From NCBI RefSeq assembly GCF_003576645.1, contig NC_044920.1, positions 22,092,734 through 22,156,733 on the forward strand: a stretch of DNA of 64,000 bases, given 5' to 3'. Numbering within the stretch: position 1 is the first letter of the stretch; each line of letters begins with the position of its first letter. A program made the position numbers and the translations under genes. The stretch is from Ipomoea triloba (Eukaryota > Streptophyta > Magnoliopsida > Solanales > Convolvulaceae). The notes under the pieces were generated by a model. It was not told the DNA's origin. It did not search any database and was given only the letters and a program-made list of their open reading frames with translations. Shown here piece after piece: positions 34,201 to 43,568 of the stretch.

Positions 34201-37039
34201 GTCATAGACTCAGTTTTCACACCCTCACATGCGCTTACCGGGCAAGGTACGCAACCTAACGTGTATACAAAAAAAAAGAAAAAAAAAAAACATGTGTGGT
34301 GCTAGTATGAGGTAGCAGGCAGCCCATATACAAGTACACCCAAGATAATGGGATGCGATCCCTAAGCCTAGGATGTACACATTCCCACCTGGGCATGCTG
34401 GGCAAGGTACGCAACCCAACGTGCACTACAAAAAAAAAGTGTGTGGTGTTAGCATGAGGTAGTAGGCAGCCCACATACGAGTACACCGAGGTTAACGAGA
34501 TGCGTCCCTAAGCCCGGGATGCAAACATTTCCACTTTGGAATGTAGGGAAAGGTACGCAACCCAGTCCGCATTACAAAAAAAAATGTGTGTGGTGCTAGC
34601 ATGAGGTAGCTGGCAGCCCACATACGAGTACACCCAGGTTAACAGGACATGATCCCTAAGCCCAGAATGTACACATTTCCATTTGGCCTATGGCGGTCTA
34701 CTTATTATCTATCCTGCTTCTCAACGGTTGACATGCACTATCTCGGTTTTCATCGGTCGACTTTTTATTACCCCGCTTCTCAGCGGTCAACGCAATCGAC
34801 ATATCCCACTCCTTGGTGGACCGCTAAGTTATCCCTCGCAGCATGGCGCCTCAACAAGCGCGATTGAGGGGAAGGTGGCGAGTATCTTTGTCTTTCTCTT
34901 GATAGGTACATACGAGAGTTGAGTCATCTAAACGAGCAGCAAGTGTGGGAAACTGTAGAAATCGAGCGCCAAGCTATCTAGAAGAGAGGATGAAATCGAA
35001 CTGCAGAAACCCACAACCTCAAGCATATAATACAAGATCTAGACCACCAAGCCACTCAAATCTTGTGTACTAAAGGGCAGGAAGTTCCACTTAAGCAAAG
35101 TAGTGGGGGGGGGGGGGCTGCGGTGAGTGAGTTTGGGGTGGCCAGCGGTGGTGCGGCAATGGAAACCGTAACAGCGGTGGTGGTGGGAGGGTTGGCCATT
35201 GGTTGGGAGGGTTGGCCATTGGTTAGGATGATTGGAGGAAAAATAGCCTAACGCAGCTGATACCAGATAAACAATTGATTTCAATTCAAACTGTTACAGA
35301 GAGATACAGTCCTATAAGAGAATGAGCACAAATCTCTCCTATTCTAATGCTACTACATTATTGACTAAGCATAACCATAATAATAAAACTATACAATATA
35401 ATATTATGAATACTAATAATATGGTTAACAGGGAGGGGAAATGTATGTACCATTTTGAAAATTGAGGGGCAACATTTACACCACTAATAATTCAGGGATG
35501 ACAATGATAATTGACATATTATGGAGGGGCAAAAATTACAATTTTCCCTTAATAAATATAGACCATTGACATGTAATCTACTTTTTCCTACGTGTATATA
35601 TATTTGCTAAGAATTTAATATACTGACTTTTTTTTCTTTGAAACATCAAATATTTTATTTCACAAAATAATAATAAAAAAAATGAGACAATTTAAGTTCA
35701 ATAAAGATATAACTAGTACGAATAAGCTAACCTCTATGTCCCATTATATTCGATCAATAATATATGAAAGGAAAAAGTGTCAAATAGGCCACTGAACTTA
35801 TCGCTTTTGTGCAATTGGGCCATTGAACTTAAAAAGTGTGCAATTCAACCATCAAACAAGCAAAATTTGTGCAATCGGACCATTTTTACAAAAATTTTCT
35901 GGTAAAATCCAATTATATTACTAACATATATGTATTAAAAGTGGCATTTTCTTCTATCATACTAGTTAGGAGTCAATATTGAAATTTTTTAAACTCAAAT
36001 TGAATTAAAAAATTTTAGAAAAATGTCCTAATTGCACATATTTTACTTGTTTGATGGTTGAATTGCACATTTTTTAAGTTCAATGGCCCAATTGCACAAA
36101 AGTGATAAGTTCAGTGGCCTATTTGACACTTTTTCCTATATGAAACTCTCAAAGGGAATAGCAATTACGTAAGCAAAGAATTAAGGATTATGTCGTACCT
36201 TCAAGGTTGTTACCTCCAAGACGAAGGATTTTAAGACTTGTTAAGTTCCCAAGTTCTGGTGGTATTGTTCCCACAAAGCCGTTATAACTCAATCCCAAAT
36301 ATCTTACTTTGGAACACATGGATAAACTCTTTGGCACTTCCCCGCTTAAAACGTTACTGGTTACGTCGAGCCTTATCAAATTTATAAGTCGAAGACACAA
36401 ATCTAGAGGAATGGTACCGGAGAAATGATTTTCTATGACTCTTAAACTTTCCAAGGTGGAAACATTGAAGATTGTAGATGTGATAGAGCCATTGAGTTTA
36501 TTAACACTCAAGTCCATGGTTTCTAGCCTTGAGAGGTTCAGAAAGGAAAGAGGGATAGATCCGGTAAAGAGATTGTGGTCAAGATTCAATATTAAAAGGT
36601 TGGACAAGAACCCAATCCGTGAAGGGATTTCTCCAGTGAGATTGTTGGAACTAACATCAAAGACTCTCAATCGACGCAAATGAGTTAAGTCATCAGGTAG
36701 ATTCCCAATGAAATTATTGCCACTCGCATTGAAGGAAACAAGAAATGAGAGGTTTCCAAATTGCGGGGGAATGGTTCCAGAAAGCCCCATTTGAGAGATG
36801 TCTAAAGCAACCACTCGTAGATTACGACGGCCACATGTAACTCCCTTCCACTCACACACAGAGGAAGCATTAGACCAGTTGGCCATTATGATGGGATGAG
36901 AGTTCATGCTAATGCTTGATTTCAATGCAAGAAGAGAGGATTCATCAGTAGTAATGTTCATGCCCGAGCAAACAATTATGGAGTAGAGTAATAATAACAG
37001 CAGAGAAGAGAATGATGATAAGCTTATTAGCTTCAACAT
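17594..37039 (-). CDS. RLK-B: LRR receptor-like kinase paralogue with TE-expanded introns
   Basis: Exons 37039-36199, 29994-29851, 20068-18071 and 17940-17594 join in phase with no stops (1109 residues, as RLK-A: one residue longer in exon 1, one shorter in the LRRs of exon 3). Exon borders fall at the same codons as in RLK-A. Domain order is identical: signal peptide ([20 protein letters not shown]), CEWKGVTC cap, LRRs, single membrane segment, kinase with [16 protein letters not shown] (non-RD), DFG and APEYG. Intron 1 (6.2 kb) holds a gypsy relic and two small elements; intron 2 (9.8 kb) holds a copia element, an older copia LTR and a palindromic Mutator-like element. Whether a transcript is spliced over such introns cannot be told from sequence, but intact reading through all exons argues for recent selection or recent duplication. 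Probable plasma-membrane pattern receptor; ligand unknown. Confidence 0.82.
20320..20889 (+). mobile_element. Older copia LTR remnant in RLK-B intron 2 (split by the younger copia)
   Basis: AGAGAGATTCAAAAGCTTTC, GAGCTCGTGACTTATAT and ATCCATACTACACCCAC match 28855-29345 in order. The sequence resumes after the younger element (25721-25810), with TCTATTCAAC shared with RLK-A 7550. It is an old LTR predating the receptor duplication, since part of it is in RLK-A. Confidence 0.6.
20895..21122 (+). repeat. 5' LTR of the copia element
   Basis: Starts TGTTAGGACTCTATG. Contains an internal duplication of about 67 bp (GACTCWATGTATTCGAGTCA...), as does the 3' LTR, plus an extra 33-bp duplication at its very start that the 3' LTR lacks. 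Confidence 0.88.
21154..25142 (+). pseudogene. copia gag-pol remnant
   Basis: Starts ATG at 21154. Gag shows a UBN2-like body and a zinc knuckle [15 protein letters not shown] whose His is Tyr. Protease motif [12 protein letters not shown] (22079); integrase GCLGHP region (22480), YTDIWGP (22672) and [10 protein letters not shown] (22956); [11 protein letters not shown] (23940), [11 protein letters not shown] (24052) and YVDDILI (24191); RNase [10 protein letters not shown] (24800) and ADIFTKALP (25058). Many in-frame stops (near 21301, 21721, 21817, 22722, 22762, 22861, 24761, 24850, 25023) and at least two frameshifts abolish function. Confidence 0.9.
25147..25500. mobile_element. Palindromic small element with 22-bp PstI-site repeats, long copy
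   Basis: It lies between the copia RNase H end and the purine tract. Left arm TTGTGGACCATGATCATGG then CTGATACTGCAGTTGTG; the right arm is its inverse. Inside are about seven copies of a 22-bp unit (NNTTCAACACAACTGCAGTAT), interrupted by a CGGCC...CGCGCAACTGCAGTT core. A shorter relative sits at 62803-62928. The outermost right part repeats GGACCATGGTCCA. No coding sequence. Confidence 0.65.
25522..25715 (+). repeat. 3' LTR of the copia element
   Basis: 194 bp beginning TGTTATGACTCTATG. Apart from the extra block in the 5' LTR, only a few differences separate the two LTRs, so the insertion is fairly recent relative to the receptor duplication. Confidence 0.88.
25721..27515. other. RLK-B intron 2, no gene recognised
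   Basis: The first 90 bp continue the older LTR. The remainder is AT-rich. Around 26960-27230 a broken plus-strand frame ([20 protein letters not shown] and following) looks once-coding but has stops and I do not recognise it; it may be internal sequence of the older copia. Confidence 0.4.
27525..28025. mobile_element. Mutator-like palindromic MITE with 9-bp target duplication
   Basis: 501 bp, almost a perfect inverted repeat over its length: GAGTTAATTCTAGCAATGG on the left and its inverse at the right, arms of about 230 bp around a centre near 27770. Flanked by TTTTAATTA at 27516-27524 and 28026-28034. The 9-bp duplication is the Mutator-superfamily signature. A transcript would fold into a long hairpin. 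Confidence 0.8.
28276..29400 (+). mobile_element. Older copia-type LTR, second copy, in RLK-B intron 2
   Basis: Begins TGTTAAGAATATTTGTTTA, reaches CTACACTCACTCATTCAA near 29360, and is related to 20320-20889. It contains a 79-bp tandem duplication (TTCTGTTGTGACAAGC at 29088 and 29167). The two LTR-like blocks could be the ends of one old element with 20895-25715 nested in it. Target duplications were not found. Confidence 0.5.
29401..31168. other. RLK-B intron sequence around exon 2
   Basis: Apart from exon 2 (29851-29994) no gene is seen. A (ATT)n run is at 30621-30668. Confidence 0.5.
29851..29994 (-). CDS. RLK-B exon 2 (two LRRs, 144 bp)
   Basis: Encodes [18 protein letters not shown] and the following LRR. 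Acceptor TTTCAG and donor GTAATTAG equal those of RLK-A exon 2. It sits 6.2 kb from exon 1 and 9.8 kb from exon 3. Confidence 0.85.
31169..31232. repeat. (TA)n microsatellite
   Basis: About 60 bp of TA repeats, immediately followed by an inverted-repeat element. Confidence 0.95.
31234..31974. mobile_element. TA-tract-associated MITE with AAGTGCAAGTAA-rich core, copy 1
   Basis: Ends pair over about 80 bp: left TTTAGGTGAGAACG then CGTCCACGTGTCCAGATCTAAC, right the inverse of TTCAGGTGAGAATG then CGTCCACATGTCTAGATTTAAC. The centre repeats words such as AAGTGCAAGTAA and GTTATCATTARTTGCACC. A related copy is at 53093-53706; 44970-45480 shares the core style. Confidence 0.65.
32040..32509. other. 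Repeat-derived intron DNA beside the gypsy relic
   Basis: TTCAAGATTAGTGTATAAAAGG...GCAAAGTAG plus a G-run (32240-32312) recurs at about 35035-35120 on the other side of the gypsy relic. No gene is seen. Confidence 0.45.
32510..34240 (+). mobile_element. Ty3/gypsy (Tat-like) relic with gag remnant in RLK-B intron 1
   Basis: LTR-like sequence to about 32750, then TTTGCGCCGTCTATGGG (32751-32767) at the internal start. The gag body reads [17 protein letters not shown] (near 33200) and [14 protein letters not shown] (33348-33390), typical of the Retrotrans_gag domain. A zinc-finger-like [16 protein letters not shown] lies near 33870-33920, then [15 protein letters not shown] (34090). Stops (33393, 33541, 33931) kill it; no protease, RT or integrase remains. 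Related to 2400-4175. Confidence 0.75.
34241..34690 (+). repeat. Three tandem units of about 146-160 bp downstream of gypsy gag
   Basis: Units start at 34241, 34401 and 34547 (GGCAAGGTACGCAACC), each followed by an A-run, GTGTGGTGCTAGYATGAGGT and a conserved GCAGCCCAYATACRAGTAC. Tandem arrays are common in the non-coding part of Tat/Ogre-like elements. Confidence 0.8.
34691..35760. other. RLK-B intron 1, no gene seen
   Basis: Contains short repeats (TCTCAGCGGTC, GGGAGGGTTGGCCATTGGTT twice at 35187-35224) and a G-run near 35105. Open frames are short and low-complexity. Confidence 0.45.
35770..36136. mobile_element. Mutator-like palindromic MITE near RLK-B exon 1
   Basis: 367 bp with inverted ends GGAAAAAGTGTCAAATAGGC and arms of more than 120 bp. 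Flanked by TATATGAAA at 35761-35769 and 36137-36145. RLK-A carries a single TATATGAAA at the same intron position (8772-8780), the empty site. This proves a 9-bp target duplication and insertion after the receptor duplication. Confidence 0.88.
36199..37039 (-). CDS. RLK-B exon 1
   Basis: Signal peptide, N-terminal cap and first LRRs. Ends CTTGAAG before a GTACGACA donor. Start at 37039 matches the RLK-A choice; an in-frame Met at 37099 would lengthen the N-terminus. Confidence 0.85.
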
Positions 37040-37338
37040 GATATGCAAATTGAGAGCAAGAGTATGGTATTGATGAGTAGTGGTATGAAAGATCCTCATA
37101 GAGATGTATGGTATAAATTCATAATGATTTTGCCACCTTATAGAGATGTATAAAAAAAATACATGTTTGACTAAGACTTGGTGAAATTGTGCCTGGGGCT
37201 CGGTCATGGTCATCTGATTGGAGACTAAACTAGAGCCAGTAGCTTTCAAGTTTCAACTTAATTAGCTTGTGCGTAGGGGGTCGATTGGTCATCTGTGAAG
37301 TTGTAAATATCCATCAAATTAAATGTCTTAAACTCTAA
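37040..37338. promoter_or_regulatory. RLK-B upstream region
   Basis: Immediately in front of the chosen start the sequence follows RLK-A for about 90 bp (AAGATCCTCATAGAGATGTA) and then departs, so the proximal promoters of the two paralogues differ. No clear TATA box could be fixed. Confidence 0.3.
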
Positions 37339-37655
37339 AGGGTGTTTGGTAAATAACTAATTGCTGATTGGGTTAGTGAGTTTGACTAATTGATAGTATT
37401 AGCTGATTGTAGAAACATGTTTGATAACTAACTATTATCTACTAGTTGATTACATGCAAAATAACTTTCTCAAAAAGATATCGAAAAAGCTACTTTGAGC
37501 AACTTTTTAAATTTTAGCATTTTAGAGTAATAAATTGTTACAAGAAACTAATTAATCAAATACTTATATTGATTGTTTAACCAAGTCAAACAACTAATAA
37601 TGAGCAAATAAAAAAATTAACTGATAAGATAATTATGTTACCTAATAGAGCGTAA
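37339..37655. mobile_element. MITE-like element (GTGTTTGGTAAATAACTAATT ends)
   Basis: Left end AAGGGTGTTTGGTAAATAAC; right end CTGATAAGATAATTATGTTACC. A fragment of the same family (ACTATGTTACCAAACAAGGC) lies at 57905-58057. No coding region. Confidence 0.45.
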
Positions 37656-37669
37656 GTCTACCTATTTCT

Positions 37670-37960
37670 CATCCCATCTATCACGTACTATTGGAAGACT
37701 TGAGTATTTGTTGGTCATCTGTAGAACACTGAGTCTTGACTCGTGAGTCTTCAGCCAACAGCTTTAAACTTGACTACATCAACATTAAAAATTAGCGTGT
37801 TTGTAGGGCACACGTAGAAGACTACTGGATTTGTGAATATCTATCAAACGTAAACTCTAATTTTACATTCCATTATCTCACCCCATCTAATTAACCATAA
37901 AGCGCTTTATCCAATTGAAAACTTGAGTGTTTGTTAAGCACTCATAAAAGACGTACCATT
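37670..37960. repeat. Copy of the LTP-gene upstream region
   Basis: Paralogous to 13660-13900, without a lipid-transfer gene after it. Confidence 0.6.
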
Positions 37961-38673
37961 TGGAGTCGTGAATATCAATTTAATCAAATATAATGTAAGG
38001 GGAAAATTAATATTTTGGTCCCTCAATTTTTTCTCAATTGTTAAATTGTCCTTTTTTAAGTTTTTAAGGAGCATTTTCGCTAGTCATATAAAATGAGATG
38101 AAGTGAGCATTATTTTAATTTTTTTATAGTAATTATTTATAATTATAAACCACCATTAAATTTATAGTTTTTAAATTAAGAATTAAATATTTATTTTTTT
38201 TACTTAAATATTAAACATGGTACAAAAATACTAGTTTGACTATTATAAGGTTGATCGGCGGTGGAGATTCTTTGTCCCAGAAAATTTCTTGTGGGAAACA
38301 AGATGCGAAGAAGTTTCTATTCCTTGGCAGAGATGAGGACGGGGATGGGGAGGCCAGGAGCAAGGCGGGGTTGCAAGGATGAGGACGGGGAGTATACTCC
38401 CATCCTCACCCAGTTGTCATCCCTACATAGGATAATATCATCAAATTCTTTATGTGTTTCAATAATATTTATATCATCAACAGAGACTATTTCTTACTTA
38501 TAATAAGAGAAAATGTAATATTTATGAGGAAAATATAATACTTTTAAATCAAAATGTAAAAAGTATTACACTTTCTCATATAAGTAATAAACACTTATTC
38601 CTTATTTGTATTGCATTTTTAAAAATAAGTATTATATTTTTCATCTTGACCAAACAATTACGGCAAATTTACG
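37961..38673. other. Non-coding intergenic stretch
   Basis: Contains a GGGGATGGGGAGGCC/GATGAGGACGGGG repeat near 38333-38390. No gene is seen. Confidence 0.45.
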
Positions 38674-38878
38674 GACAAGGATATGTGAGGCGGTCTCAAA
38701 CAAATTTTTGATTTTTTTTTTTGGTAAGTTACGGCAACTTGTACAAATCTCTTTTTTTTTTTTTTTTTTTAAAATAAAAAAAAAAAAAAAAAAAAAGATT
38801 TGTACAAGTTGCCGTAACTTACCAAAAAAAAAAAAAAAGAAGCAAAAATTTGTTTGAGATCGCCTCACATATCCTTGT
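38674..38878. repeat. Long hairpin with T-run and A-run at the centre
   Basis: ACAAGGATATGTGAGGCG...GGTAAGTTACGGCAACTTG on the left is repeated inverted on the right. Arms are about 90-100 bp and the centre is a T18/A22 pair of homopolymers. GTGAGGCGGTCTC is a word common in plant fold-back elements. Confidence 0.75.
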
Positions 38879-40034
38879 ACAAATCTCTTTTGAAAATAAT
38901 ATTACAATACATTTACTTAGCCAATTAATGGGTGAAATAGTGAAATACCTATTCTCTCGATCCCCTTAAGCTATGAATTTTTATGAGTGTTGAATGGGCA
39001 CTTTCGTGGGCCGAATGGTAAACTCAGTATGTGTGTTTAAGTTCTCTTGTATGGATACGAATTTGAGATTTCATTAGTCCATTAAACCTATTACAGAGCC
39101 CACAAAAGATGGTAAAGATTATAAAATAATTAGATTTCAAAAAGTAGAATTTCTGGAATATAATAATTTTCTTAAGTCTTTTTTTAGACAGAAAACAGTG
39201 TAGGTAAGAGTACTAAAATCTTTCCTTTTACATACTACCTCTATTTACAAATAATTTTCTATTTTATTATTTAATTGCTCCATTTGACTAAATTTTGGGC
39301 TTTATTTTTAATGCACATAAGTACTCAAAGTAAAATTTGGATATCAATTTAAAATCTGTTACACCCTCAGCTCCATCTTATTTTATGTATGTGTGTGGTT
39401 TAATTAACGAGGTTTAACTTAAATAATTTATAATTAAATTTTTTATAATATTATATTTAGTATTAATAAAATTTATACATTTAAAAACTATATTAAAAGT
39501 ATTATCAAACATAAAAAAATTTATAAATGGTAAGAAAATACTAATGAAAATAAGCAAAGAATAAAGAGTTGGTTTGATCAGCCAATGAATTGAATAATCA
39601 ACATGATACGTAAAATGGGAGAGTATTAGTTTAAAATATTACAACTCAAAAACATTTTAACCAAAAATATACGGAGAATTTTATAATATTTTTCAGAATT
39701 AGATTGTGTTGTTCCACATAAGCAAAGTAGTTAAAAAAACAAAAACAAAAACAAAAACAAAAAAAAAATAGATTGAGGTGTATGTATGTACAAATAAATG
39801 ACTAAAAATTAATAATTATACTAATGAGTTGATCAATGGAAACGTAATCCTCAGTGTTGGTGTACAAGGACAAAGAATCTACGTTAGCATGAAAATAACA
39901 CTCCTACAAAACAAAAACAAAAACAAAAACAAAAACAAAAAATCACACATTATTCAGATGGAAAATATACAAAAGAAAACAAAAATAATTGTAATAATAA
40001 ATGAAGTAGCTATTAGCTATCTGATAGCGCAACA
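38879..40034. other. Non-coding intergenic stretch
   Basis: AT-rich with two AAAAAC-type runs (39735-39770 and 39908-39940). No gene is seen. Confidence 0.5.
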
Positions 40035-40300
40035 AATTATACTACGGACTAGGGTGTACTTTGCATTGTAGACCCTGCTCCAAAAATAACTTTCAGATTT
40101 TGTATATGTAGTTAACACATATTGTACATGCAGTTGACAGTTTCTGTCTATAACTATCATATTATGTGTCAACAATTATCAAGTTATTTGTTTACATGTA
40201 CAAAAACCGTTAACTGTAGGTACAGAATGTGTTAAATGAAGGTAGAGAATTTTTGTATCAGAGTTGACAATACAATATGAACCCTGGTCCATGGCATAAC
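40035..40300. mobile_element. MITE, TTATAC...GGACYAGGGT family
   Basis: About 33-bp imperfect inverted ends: TTATACTACGGACTAGGGT on the left and, inverted, TTATGCCATGGACCAGGGT on the right, both followed by TTGYATTGT. The centre carries inverted GTTAACACAT/GTTAAATG-type words. Related to 17061-17490. Confidence 0.6.
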
Positions 40301-40935
40301 AATTGTTGATAATGTAACTAGACAAAAAGGATTAGCTCAACTAGTAAATAATCTATATTTATAAATTGGATGACTATGAATCTTCCCAAAAATAAGTTAG
40401 AAACAAGTTAACTATTTTTATTTTTATTGTCGTCCTTATCTAATGTTATTTTATTCTTAAAAATTGCAATCATCAGTAGTATGTTATTGTTATGATCGTC
40501 GCCGTCGTCATCATCGTCCTCATGGTGTAACAATAATGATAAATTTATATAAATTTAAGAATAAAACATGGCAAAATTTAGAGTGGAGTCACTTTCACGC
40601 ATGACTTCAAAACCAAACAAAACTGGCTAAGTTGACAGCAGAAACTCCAATTTGGGCGCTTTCATGACAAACAGTTAAGAGGAAAAGAAATTACTTTTTA
40701 AAAAAACTTAAACCCTAATTATTTAATTATTGCAGCATACGTGGCAATTGAAATCCTACACATATTAGTCATGATCTCCGCATACAAACACAAATTGTTC
40801 TATTATTTGGTGCTCACTATATACTATAGGTTAATGTATTTTATATCTTATAGATAAGCATATTTGATAACCCTAGGATGATATATGTGTAAACTTATGA
40901 AGTGTGTGTTTTTACAATTCTAGCTCAAGTATGGA

Positions 40936-41091
40936 TTTTTTTTTTTTTTTTTGTTGGGTGAATCTCCCCGCTCGCTCCGGGAGCTATAGTCTAAAGGGAA
41001 TCGTCACTTGTGAGAATCGAACACGAATTCTCCCGAAATTCTTCCCCACGAAGAGATCTCACTTGCCACTTGAGCTACCCATTGGGTTAGA
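40936..41091 (-). mobile_element. tRNA-derived SINE with 15-bp target duplication
   Basis: Minus strand: box A-like TAGCTCAAGTGGCAAG near 41080, box B-like GTGTTCGATTCTC near 41020, then a short body and an A17 tail (T-run at 40936-40951). It is flanked by TAGCTCAAGTATGGA (40921-40935) and TAGCTTAAGTATGGA (41092-41106), one mismatch. Internal Pol III promoter boxes, A-tail and long target duplication together define a SINE of about 156 bp. Confidence 0.8.
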
Positions 41092-41106
41092 TAGCTTAAG
41101 TATGGA

Positions 41107-41703
41107 ATTGATTGTACTAGAAAGTTATATTATATTAATAGATTTTGATGATGTTTATGTCATGTATTATTAGGAGTTTAGAATATGTAATTAAACTAAT
41201 GTGTAATTGTAATTTTTTAGAAATATTGTAAAGGCAAAATATAGGTTATAATGAAATTAGATTAATAATTTGCTAAGCCAATTAGAAGAGATGTCAACAA
41301 ATAGAAGAGGTAGATTATTGGCATAAGACTTGGTAAAAAACTAATTTTATATTATCATTTGAACTTAATTGGGATTGAGAATTTGGAAGAGCCACACTAA
41401 TGGAAGCTAAAGATATATTATACATAAGACTTGAAATAAAAAGGGGAATAAGAAAATTTTTCTTAAAAGAAGAGTCGAACCTTCCCTTATTTATGACATA
41501 TCAGAGGTTCCTTATCCATAGAGATATTTCTGCAAAAGAGACTAAGGAACTAAAGATATATTATTATATTGGAAAAGACCTAATGATGACATCAGTGACA
41601 TAGGTCTCTGTGTACAAAAGAGGTTTTACATCGAAAAACATATCAAATCTTAGAAAAGTCAAATATAGCTGAAGGTAAGAGTATGTTCTAACGAAAGAGG
41701 AAT
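41107..41703. other. Non-coding stretch before a copia relic
   Basis: No gene is recognised; a 67-codon frame at 41400-41603 has no family features. Confidence 0.4.
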
Positions 41704-42545
41704 GTTAGAGAGACAAGGGTAGTTGAGGATTTAACTCTCTTTCTAAATTTCAAAATAGGTGATTGAGGTGTCTTAGTAGTGTATATAAACAAGTTCCATT
41801 GTACAACATTTTTCATCAATGAATAGACACAAATATTTAGATTAATATGGTATCAGAGCATATTGACCGACTGTAAGATATTGGGCTAAGGTTAAAAAAA
41901 AAAAAAACAATAGAGTGACACTAGATAGGAACCGCGTGTTATCATTGACAATTCACCTTCAACTCTGCGTGCCAGCACTTAAGGGAGATTCAAATGATAT
42001 CTTCGGTTGGGGCTCAAATAGATACTCTCTTCTTGATGTGCTAAGTATGTGGATGTATAATTTTGATATAGTTTTGAAGTGTTGTTAGGTAGAAGCTTTG
42101 TCATACTATACAAGTGTAGTTTCTTTTAAGTGCTCAAGTGCTCAACTATGGTTGAAAGGAAAAAAATTACTATGATGTCAACCCCTAAACAAATTAATTG
42201 ATGTGACTCTAGCACTCTTCTACCAAAATGTTTTAGTTAAATGATTTTCTAAATAGGTAACCCAACTACTTCTGTTTCTTCATCATCTCGATAGTGTGTC
42301 ATTGATTCATCAAGAACCTATGAGCATATGCTAGGTAATAGAAGTCTTTTTTTTTTTAGCATGTGTTCCCTTTAATCATGGCACCATAGTTACCCTAGCA
42401 TATAGATCTTCCACTCATGTCTTGGTTAAAGGTAGTACTGTTGCAATTCAATTGTTACCTTTATCTTCAGTCTTAGCTTGTACCTCCCAAGTTCCCTTTC
42501 GGTTTACCCAAATATTAAAATGTTGCTTCCTATTCTTTCCTAGTT
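41704..42545 (+). mobile_element. Ty1/copia relic (5' LTR, primer site, protease region)
   Basis: A short LTR starts TGTTAGAGAGACAAGG, has a TATATAAAC promoter box (41781) and is followed by TATGGTATCAGAGCA, the Met-tRNA primer site (41849-41863). Downstream, a degraded gag/protease stretch includes a remnant like YEHMLGN (42318) and LPLSSVLACTSQVPF in broken frames (42455-42500). Integrase and RT are absent, as is a second LTR. Confidence 0.65.
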
Positions 42546-43160
42546 ATTGTTTATTGGGATAAGGATCAAATAGACCCTCAAACTATAGTCCATTGTGCAA
42601 TTAGGCCCTCCACCTTAAAAAAGCTCCAATTAGGCCCTCAAACTTGTTATTTTGAAGCAAATAAACCCTTTTAACTCATTTGTGACCTATAATTACAGGT
42701 CAATCAAAATTCCGGCGAATCTCAGGCCAAATTCCGGTAACCAAATCAAACAGCCACCGGCGCCGGTCAAGGTTGGTCCTTCTACTGTACTTTTCGACCA
42801 TTTTTCTTTCCGGTCTTCAACTCTTCGAATCTTCAATATTTCAACTCTTTGGTTTTTAGCTTTTTGGTCTTCAAGTCTTCTACTTCTCGGACTCCAACTT
42901 TCCAGATCTTGACATTTCAAATGTTCAACCTTCCGGGTTGCGACTCTTCGAAGTTAACTTTGCAAATATTACAATTCACAACCTTCCAAAACTTTAACTA
43001 TACTGAGGTTACTTTTCGGATTGAGTTTACTTTTTGGTTAATAAAGTTCGTTCCTAAAGTTGACAATTCTAATTTACATGGAAAAGTTCCTAAGTCTAGA
43101 AAATTTTAAAAATAATTGGGGACCTAAATTTCTTAACTTAGTTTCGTATCATTAAAATCC
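42546..43160. other. Non-coding stretch with half of a palindromic element
   Basis: GATCAAATAGACCCTCAAAC (42558) and AATTAGGCCCTC recall the left arm of a hairpin MITE, but the right arm was not found. No gene is seen. Confidence 0.4.
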
Positions 43161-43313
43161 ATGGTTGCAGTAAGCGCTAGGCGCTAGTCGAACGGTAGAG
43201 GAGCGCCTAACGCCTAGACGACCTAGGCGGGCGCCTATGCGACTAACTAAAAAAAACAGTGCACGTGTGTGTGTGTATATATGTTGTAATATAATATAAT
43301 ATAATATAATATA

Positions 43314-43365
<52 letters not shown>

Positions 43366-43568
43366 GAAAAAAATTAGCAAGGCCGAGTCGACCGGATTAA
43401 CTCGGTTAAATCGATCGAAATGGACGAGTTAACTCAGCCGAGTTAGGCACTAGGCAGCCGAGTCGACCGAATTAGGTGCTAGGCAGCCGGGCGTCTAGGT
43501 GGGAAATCACCACGGTCTCGGGTCGCTTGGCACCTAAGCGGGGGCTTAGACCGATTTTTGTAACAATG
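43161..43568. mobile_element. Small repeat element rich in GCGCCTAGG words, copy 2
   Basis: Starts ATGGTTGCAGTAAGCGCTAG and ends in AGACCGATTTTTGTAACAA. Its order of GC-rich end, (AT)n tract (43318-43363), CCGAGTCGACC block and GC-rich end parallels 11357-11776. Confidence 0.6.
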
